Part shown: piece by piece, positions 34,127 to 38,934 of the stretch
How the letters are laid out: the number at the start of each line of letters is the position of its first letter
Position numbering within the stretch: position 1 is the first letter of the stretch
Origin: Burkholderiaceae bacterium
Lineage (GTDB): Bacteria; Pseudomonadota; Gammaproteobacteria; Burkholderiales; Burkholderiaceae
Reading direction: 5' to 3'
NCBI GenBank assembly: GCA_021166835.1
Contig: JAJPEN010000025.1
Location: 1-38,934 of the forward strand
Length of the DNA: 38,934 bases
Notes under the pieces: generated by a model
Databases searched by the model: none
What the model was told of the DNA's origin: nothing
Seen by the model: only the letters and a program-made list of their open reading frames with translations
Program-made: the position numbers and the translations under genes

Positions 34127-34220
34127 CACAAGAAGGCAGCCCGCCGAACCGGAGCCGCCATCCGCTGAACCGACCGTCTGCCGAGCTTCGCGGACCAGGC
34201 GAACCGGCCAAGGAGGAGAC

Positions 34221-35300
34221 ATGGACCGCCGAACTGTCATCAAGCGAGCGGGGCTCGCGGGCATCCTCGCAACAGGCACGGCACCCGCCGTCCACGCGCA
34301 ATCGTCCGTTCGCTGGCGGCTCGCCCACAGTTTTCCGAAGTCGCTCGATACCGTCTACGGAAGCGCCGAGGCCTTTGCGAAGATGGTCGGCCAGATGTCC
34401 GGCGGGAAGTTCACGATTTCAGTGCATGCCCCGGGCGAGATCGTGCCGGCGTTCGGTGTCCTCGACGCCGTCCAGAACGGCACCGTGGAGTGCTCGCATA
34501 CCGCATCAAACTTCTTCGCCGGCAAAGACGAGACCTTCGCGTTCAATGGCATTCCGTTCAGCCTGAACTCCCGCCAGATGATCGCCTGGCAGTTCGACGG
34601 CAACGGACTGAAGCTGATGCGCGAGTTCTATCGGAACTACGACATCATCAATTTCCCGATGGGCAACACCGGGGCGCAGATGGGAGGCTGGTACCGCAAC
34701 GAGGTCAAGAGCCTCGCCGACATGAAGGGCCTGAAGCTGCGCGTCTCGGGCCTGCTCTCCGGGAAGGTCTACGAACGGCTCGGTGTCGTTCCCCAGAGCA
34801 TCCCCGGCGGCGAGATCTACCAGTCGCTCGAGAAAGGGACGATCGACGCGGTCGAGTTCTCGGGCCCCTTCGACGACGAGAAGCTCGGCTTCTACAAGGT
34901 CGCACCCCACTACTACTACCCCGGCTGGCACGACGGCAGCCCGCAGATCGATCTGTTCGTCGGGACGAAGGCGTGGGAAGCGCTGCCCCCCGAGTATCGC
35001 TCGATCGTCGAAGCCGCCGCGTCGCACACGCACCTTCTCGTCCAGGCGAAGTACGACGCGCGGAATCCGCCGGCCTTGCGCAAGCTCGTCGCATCCGGTG
35101 CCATCCTGCACCGCTTCCCGAAGGATGTGATCACCGCGGGATACAAGGAGGCGATGGCGATGTACCACGACATCGCCGCACGCAACCCCCGATTCAAGAA
35201 GGTCTGGGACGACTACTCCGCGTTCCGGGACGACCAGAACCTCTGGTTCAGCTTCGCCGAGGCGAGCCTGGACGAGTTCAACCAGACACAGCAGCGCTGA
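34221..35300 (+). CDS. dctP: TRAP transporter solute receptor DctP (TakP-like)
   Basis: The 359-residue periplasmic binding protein starts MDRRTVIKRAGLAGILATG, a likely Tat signal with cleavage near VHAQ. The mature domain has WRLAHSFPKSLDTVYGSAEAFAKMV, GLKLRVSGLLSGKVYERLG (Arg contact for a carboxylate) and IPGGEIYQSLEKGTIDAVEFSGPFDDE. YYYPGWHDG is typical of the TakP branch, which binds 2-oxo and hydroxy acids. The start has AGGAGGAG directly upstream (34211-34218). It is divergent from gntR and first in dctPQM plus a hydrolase gene. The ligand is probably an organic acid, unidentified. Confidence 0.92.
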   Translation: MDRRTVIKRAGLAGILATGTAPAVHAQSSVRWRLAHSFPKSLDTVYGSAEAFAKMVGQMSGGKFTISVHAPGEIVPAFGVLDAVQNGTVECSHTASNFFAGKDETFAFNGIPFSLNSRQMIAWQFDGNGLKLMREFYRNYDIINFPMGNTGAQMGGWYRNEVKSLADMKGLKLRVSGLLSGKVYERLGVVPQSIPGGEIYQSLEKGTIDAVEFSGPFDDEKLGFYKVAPHYYYPGWHDGSPQIDLFVGTKAWEALPPEYRSIVEAAASHTHLLVQAKYDARNPPALRKLVASGAILHRFPKDVITAGYKEAMAMYHDIAARNPRFKKVWDDYSAFRDDQNLWFSFAEASLDEFNQTQQR

Positions 35301-35315
35301 CGCACAGCCCCGGCA

Positions 35316-35882
35316 ATGGGCGCCCTGCTCGTTCTGTCGCGAGGTATCGACGCGATGAACCGACGTATCGCACACGCGGTGCGCTGGCTCATCCTGCTGA
35401 CCGTCCTGATAAGCGCCGGCAACGCAATCGTCCGCAAGGGCTTCCGCATCAGTTCGAATGCGCTCCTCGAGGTGCAGTGGTATCTGTTTGCGGTCGTGTT
35501 CCTGCTCTGCGCGGGATATGTCTTCCTGCGCAACGCGCACGTCCGAGTCGACTTCGTCTCGTCACGGCTGTCGGCCCGCGGACGCGCCTGGGTCGACGTA
35601 ACCGGAATCGTCGTCTTCCTCGTCCCGTTCTGCCTGCTGCTGATCCTCGATTCCTGGCCCCTCGTGGTCGACGCATGGCGAAGCGGAGAGACGTCGCCGA
35701 ACGCCGGCGGCCTCGTGCGATGGCCCGTCTACCTGCTGGTTCCGGCGGGCATGTCGCTCCTGCTGCTGCAGGCCGTCTCCGAGCTGATCAAGCGGCTCGC
35801 CTTCCTGCACGGTGCCATCCCTGACCCCGTTCCGATTGGAAACATGCAGGTCGACGGCGCCGAACCCGCGTCCGCCGATTGA
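35316..35882 (+). CDS. dctQ: TRAP transporter small membrane subunit DctQ
   Basis: The 188-residue four-helix protein has ALLVLSRGIDAMNRRIAHAVRWLILLTVLISAGNAIVRK, then LEVQWYLFAVVFLLCAGYVFLRNAHVRVDFVSSRLS, the DctQ signature with the conserved RxDxxxxxL pattern, in pieces. DctQ pairs with DctM in the inner membrane and couples to Na+-driven uptake. The ATG at 35316 gives the expected full N-terminus; an ATG at 35355 is also possible. It lies 15 bases after dctP. Confidence 0.9.
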   Translation: MGALLVLSRGIDAMNRRIAHAVRWLILLTVLISAGNAIVRKGFRISSNALLEVQWYLFAVVFLLCAGYVFLRNAHVRVDFVSSRLSARGRAWVDVTGIVVFLVPFCLLLILDSWPLVVDAWRSGETSPNAGGLVRWPVYLLVPAGMSLLLLQAVSELIKRLAFLHGAIPDPVPIGNMQVDGAEPASAD

Positions 35883-35924
35883 CGCTGCGGGAATGCATGA
35901 GCGCCGACGTACCGGATCGATCGC

Positions 35925-37592
35925 ATGCAATGGGCTGCGAATAATTTCGTTCCGCTGCTGTTCGCCGGCCTGCTCGGCTTCCTGCTCAGCGGATTCCCCG
36001 TCGCCTTCGCACTGGCCGCTGCCGGCCTGAGCTTCGGGCTGCTCGGGATCGCGCTGGATCTCTTCCCACCGGTGCTTTTCCAGGCGTTGCCGCTGCGCGT
36101 CTTCGGCATCATGCAGAACGACACCTTGCTCGCGGTCCCGTTCTTCACTTTCATGGGGATCGTCCTCGAGCGCAGCGGAATCGCCGAGGATCTTCTCGAG
36201 ACCGCCGGACAGGTGTTCGGACCGCTACGCGGCGGCGTGGCCCTTTCGGTGATCGCCGTCGGGGCACTGCTCGCGGCCACCACCGGGGTGGTATCGGCAG
36301 CGGTGATGTCGATGGGACTGATCTCGCTTCCCGTGATGCTGCGGTACCAGTACAACCGCGGCATAGCCACCGGCGTGATCATGGCATCGGGCGTGCTCGC
36401 GCAGGCGATCCCGCCGTCGGTCGTGCTGATCGTCCTCGCCGATCAACTCGGCCGCTCCGTCGGCGACATGTACGCCGGTGCGATGGTGCCGGGGCTCCTG
36501 CTCGTCTGCGTGTACGCGATCTTCATCGTCGGGCTCGCCTTCGTTCGACCGGCCTGGGTGCCTGCGCTGCCACCAGAAGCGCGCAACTTCCGGGAGGCGA
36601 ACGGTTCGACCGGCCATCGATCCCTGCTGGTTCTCTCGCTGATCTCCGCGGTGGCGGCGCTCGGCTGGAGCCGCGTGCACGAGTCGGTGCTCGGCGGCAA
36701 CGGGGGACAAGGCGAGGTTCTCGTGCTTTCGATTTCGGCCGGTGCGGCAACGGCGCTGCTGCTCGCATCGATCGATCGCTTCCTGCCCCGGCCGGTGTTG
36801 TCACGGCTCGCCGTCCGCGTGACGCTGATGCTGATCCCGCCCCTGATCCTGATCTTTCTGGTGCTCGGCACGATCTTCCTCGGCGTGGCCACACCGACCG
36901 AAGGCGGCGCGATGGGCGCAGTCGGTGCGCTGGTTCTCGCCGTCGTGCGCCGTCGGCTCGACTTCCCGCTTCTGCGACAGGCGGTCGACTACACGGCGCA
37001 GCTCACCTGCTTCGTTGTCTTCATCCTGATCGGAGCGACCGTCTTCAGTTTCGCGTTCAACGCTGCCGACGGTCACATCTGGGTCGAGCATCTGTTCAAC
37101 CGACTGCCGGGCGGCGAGACTGGTTTTCTCGTCGCGGTGATGGCACTCGTGTTCGTGCTCGGCTGCTTCCTCGATTTCTTCGAGATCGCGTTCATCGTGA
37201 TACCGATCCTCGCGCCCGTCGCCGACAAGATGGGTATCGACCTGATCTGGTTCGGCGTGCTGATCGCAATGAATCTGCAGACCTCGTACCTCACCCCTCC
37301 CTTCGGCTTTGCACTCTTCTTCCTCCGGAGCGTCGCGCCGCAGTCCGACTACATCGACCGCGTCACGCAGCGTGCGATCCGCAAGGTTACGACGCCGCAG
37401 ATCTACTCCGGCTCGATCGCATTCGTGCTGCTGCAGTTGCTGATGGTCGGCGTGCTGCTCGCGCGGCCGGATCTCGTTACGGGGCAACTCGACTCGGGGC
37501 CGAAGATCGACGCGCGCAGCGTAGAGATCGAGGTCGAACGCGGTGGATACGGAACTCGCGACGATGATCCGATGAAACGTTTCGGTCGGTGA
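35925..37592 (+). CDS. dctM: TRAP transporter large permease DctM
   Basis: The 555-residue protein has about 13-14 hydrophobic segments. FPVAFALAAAGLSFGLLGI, NDTLLAVPFFTFMGIVLERSGIAEDLL, IPPSVVLIVLADQLG and VATPTEGGAMGAVGALVL are DctM signatures, with LGCFLDFFEIAFIVIPILAP near the C-terminus. It is somewhat longer than the typical 430-residue DctM, carrying an extra stretch near residues 205-260, as in the larger (DctM-L) TRAP subfamily. It forms the transport channel with DctQ. The GTG start of the next gene overlaps its stop (GTGA, 37589-37592). Confidence 0.93.
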   Translation: MQWAANNFVPLLFAGLLGFLLSGFPVAFALAAAGLSFGLLGIALDLFPPVLFQALPLRVFGIMQNDTLLAVPFFTFMGIVLERSGIAEDLLETAGQVFGPLRGGVALSVIAVGALLAATTGVVSAAVMSMGLISLPVMLRYQYNRGIATGVIMASGVLAQAIPPSVVLIVLADQLGRSVGDMYAGAMVPGLLLVCVYAIFIVGLAFVRPAWVPALPPEARNFREANGSTGHRSLLVLSLISAVAALGWSRVHESVLGGNGGQGEVLVLSISAGAATALLLASIDRFLPRPVLSRLAVRVTLMLIPPLILIFLVLGTIFLGVATPTEGGAMGAVGALVLAVVRRRLDFPLLRQAVDYTAQLTCFVVFILIGATVFSFAFNAADGHIWVEHLFNRLPGGETGFLVAVMALVFVLGCFLDFFEIAFIVIPILAPVADKMGIDLIWFGVLIAMNLQTSYLTPPFGFALFFLRSVAPQSDYIDRVTQRAIRKVTTPQIYSGSIAFVLLQLLMVGVLLARPDLVTGQLDSGPKIDARSVEIEVERGGYGTRDDDPMKRFGR

Positions 37593-38746
37593 AGAGCGGG
37601 GGCCGCTTGCGCAATTCTCGTGACGATCTGTTCCCCGATCAGCGCGGCTGGCGATGGGCGGATCCGACACAACTCCGCCTGGATCCGGCGGCGCTGGATG
37701 CCGCCGTCGCGTTCGCAGTCGCCAACGATTCCGACTGGCCGCAGAGCCTCTTCCTGCCCGACGGCAGATACGTGGGCAACGCATATGCCGCAGATGCACC
37801 GCCGCACGACTGCCCGATCGGGATCGTCCGGCCGCGGGGCCCTGCCGCCGGCATCGTCGTCCGCAGCGGTCGGGCCGTTGCCTCGTGGGGCGACATCGAC
37901 CGACCGGATACGTCGTTTTCCGTCGCCAAGAGCTATCTCGCGCTGCTGCTCGGCGTTGCGCTCGACGACGGCCTCATCCGGGCGGTCGACGATCCGGTGC
38001 GCCGCTACATGCCTGCCGACGACGATGGTTTTACCGACCCGCACAACGCGGGCATCACATGGCGACAGCTTTTGCGGCAGACGAGCGAATGGCAGGGAAC
38101 GCTTTGGGGAATCCCGGATTCGGTCGATCGCAACCGTCGTTGGGGCCCCGGCGACGAGCAGCCCGCTTCCGACGGCGAACGCGCAGCCGAGGCCCCCGGA
38201 TCACGCTGGGAATACAACGACGTCCGTGTCAACCGCCTCGCCCTGGCACTGCTGCGAGTCTTCCGGAAGCCCTTGCCTGACGTATTGCACGACAGGATCA
38301 TGGATCCGATCGGAGCGTCCTCTACGTGGCGTTGGGAGGGCTACCGGAACTCGGTTGTCGAGATCGACGGCACGGGGATGGTTTCGGTATGCGGCGGCAG
38401 CCACTGGGGCGGCGGGCTCTTCATGTCGACGAGCGATCACGCCCGAACGGGATGGCTCGTCGCAAATGGAGGCGCATGGCGTGACCATCGAATCGTGTCC
38501 GCCGACTGGATCGACGCGTTGGGAGAACCGGGCGAGGCTCATCCCCAGTACGGCCACCTGTGGTGGACGAACCGGGGGAGCGGGCTGTTCCCATTCGCGC
38601 CCGAAAGCAGCATATTCGCGCTCGGCGGGGGGAATCACCTCATCTGGGTGGATCGGGAACTCGAACTCGTCGTCGTCTCGCGTTGGATTCGCGCGGAACA
38701 ATGCGACGGCTTGATCGAGCGAATCGTCGCGAGCATTGCTGCGTGA
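37589..38746 (+). CDS. Serine hydrolase, beta-lactamase/PBP fold (short form)
   Basis: The 385-residue protein has Ser111-V-A-Lys114 (TSFSVAKSYLALLLGV), Tyr209-N-D and LGGGNHLIW near the C-terminus. This is the catalytic layout of class C beta-lactamase-like hydrolases. There is no clear signal peptide, so it may act in the cytoplasm. It is translationally coupled to dctM (GTGA), implying it acts on what the TRAP system imports. It differs from the other cassette hydrolase in length and motif detail, so the two probably have separate substrates or compartments. Specific chemistry (amidase, esterase or lactonase) is unknown. Start GTG 37589. Confidence 0.85.
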   Translation: MKSGGRLRNSRDDLFPDQRGWRWADPTQLRLDPAALDAAVAFAVANDSDWPQSLFLPDGRYVGNAYAADAPPHDCPIGIVRPRGPAAGIVVRSGRAVASWGDIDRPDTSFSVAKSYLALLLGVALDDGLIRAVDDPVRRYMPADDDGFTDPHNAGITWRQLLRQTSEWQGTLWGIPDSVDRNRRWGPGDEQPASDGERAAEAPGSRWEYNDVRVNRLALALLRVFRKPLPDVLHDRIMDPIGASSTWRWEGYRNSVVEIDGTGMVSVCGGSHWGGGLFMSTSDHARTGWLVANGGAWRDHRIVSADWIDALGEPGEAHPQYGHLWWTNRGSGLFPFAPESSIFALGGGNHLIWVDRELELVVVSRWIRAEQCDGLIERIVASIAA

Positions 38747-38769
38747 CTCGGGCGCTTCGAACCCGGGCC

Positions 38770-38845
38770 TGGTGCCGGCTGCCCGACTCGAACGGGCGAC
38801 CTACCGCTTACAAGGCGGTTGCTCTACCAGCTGAGCTAAGCCGGC
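38770..38845 (-). tRNA. tRNA-Thr (anticodon TGT)
   Basis: The reverse complement folds as a 76-base cloverleaf with encoded CCA. The acceptor GCCGGCT pairs with AGCCGGC, the D-arm is GCTC/GAGC, the anticodon stem ACCGC/GCGGT encloses loop CTTGTAA (anticodon TGT), and the T-arm is GCCCG-TTCGAGT-CGGGC. A TACACT box at 38861-38856 could serve as its -10. The 3' end faces the catabolic cassette, 23 bases from its last gene, a usual geometry for tRNA-linked islands. Confidence 0.95.
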
Positions 38846-38870
38846 GCGGGAAGGCAGTGTAGCGCAGGCC

Positions 38871-38934
38871 CTACTTCACTCGCGTGAGGCGCGGCTTGCC
38901 CGGAGTGGTTCCGGGCCCCGGGCCGTCGTCGGGG
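38871..38934 (-). CDS. C-terminal end of an unidentified gene (partial)
   Basis: A minus-strand frame is open from the window edge to a TAG at 38871-38873 and encodes a tail ending PGTTPGKPRLTRVK. The Pro/Gly/Lys/Arg composition and position just upstream of the tRNA gene are consistent with a real protein end, but 20 codons in GC-rich DNA prove little. I cannot assign a family. Confidence 0.35.
   Translation of the reverse strand, partial: PDDGPGPGTTPGKPRLTRVK

Overview
The window is a very GC-rich bacterial chromosome segment, most likely from a betaproteobacterium of the Burkholderiales type. The best evidence is gene order: hemA-prfA-prmC-grxD on the plus strand, and ubiE, a Tim44-domain gene and ubiJ together on the minus strand. 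This taxonomic call rests on remembered gene order and protein character, not on a search. Genes are tightly packed, often with 4-base ATGA/GTGA overlaps, and no stretch over 300 bases lacks a gene.

Left third (1-12602, all minus strand). A VapBC-type toxin-antitoxin pair, with the toxin cut by the window edge, lies downstream of a long run of co-directional genes. Read in transcription order from 9560 these are: two adjacent zinc-ribbon membrane proteins, a DHA2-type MFS exporter, NapG and NapH iron-sulfur proteins without any other nap gene, a Bcr/CflA-type MFS exporter, a VOC protein, a PEP mutase/isocitrate lyase-family enzyme, an AhpD-like protein, a DUF1345 membrane protein and an SDR-like protein lacking the usual catalytic Ser. 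Upstream of that run are a rubrerythrin-like protein, a DUF3014 protein and NADP-type glutamate dehydrogenase with a GTG start.

Middle (12603-30261). An SDR gene is translationally coupled to a short RlpA-like protein, and a perfect 28-bp inverted repeat follows. A minus-strand housekeeping run (YqaA, HIT, a large unknown protein, DUF971, UbiE, Tim44, UbiJ, an unknown exported protein) faces a plus-strand run (IlvA, HemA, PrfA, PrmC, GrxD, a universal stress protein, a small holin-like membrane protein). A four-gene MCE lipid-transport operon (STAS-permease, ATPase, MlaD-like, PqiC-like lipoprotein) closes this part.

Right part (30262-38746) looks like an acquired catabolic cassette. Its left edge cuts a FAD-dependent oxidoreductase gene, leaving only the N-terminal Rossmann motif. 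Its right edge lies 23 bases from tRNA-Thr(TGT). The cassette has a GntR/FCD regulator divergent from a complete TRAP transporter (DctP, DctQ, DctM). One serine beta-lactamase-fold hydrolase follows the TRAP genes, and an enolase-superfamily enzyme plus a second, different serine hydrolase follow gntR. A palindromic operator candidate sits in the shared promoter region. The likely scheme is uptake of an organic acid, hydrolysis of an amide, ester or lactone form, and dehydration or isomerisation by the enolase-superfamily enzyme, with a pathway acid relieving GntR repression. The enolase-superfamily protein departs from the usual active-site residues at several positions. I consider this cassette the best candidate for undescribed biology here.
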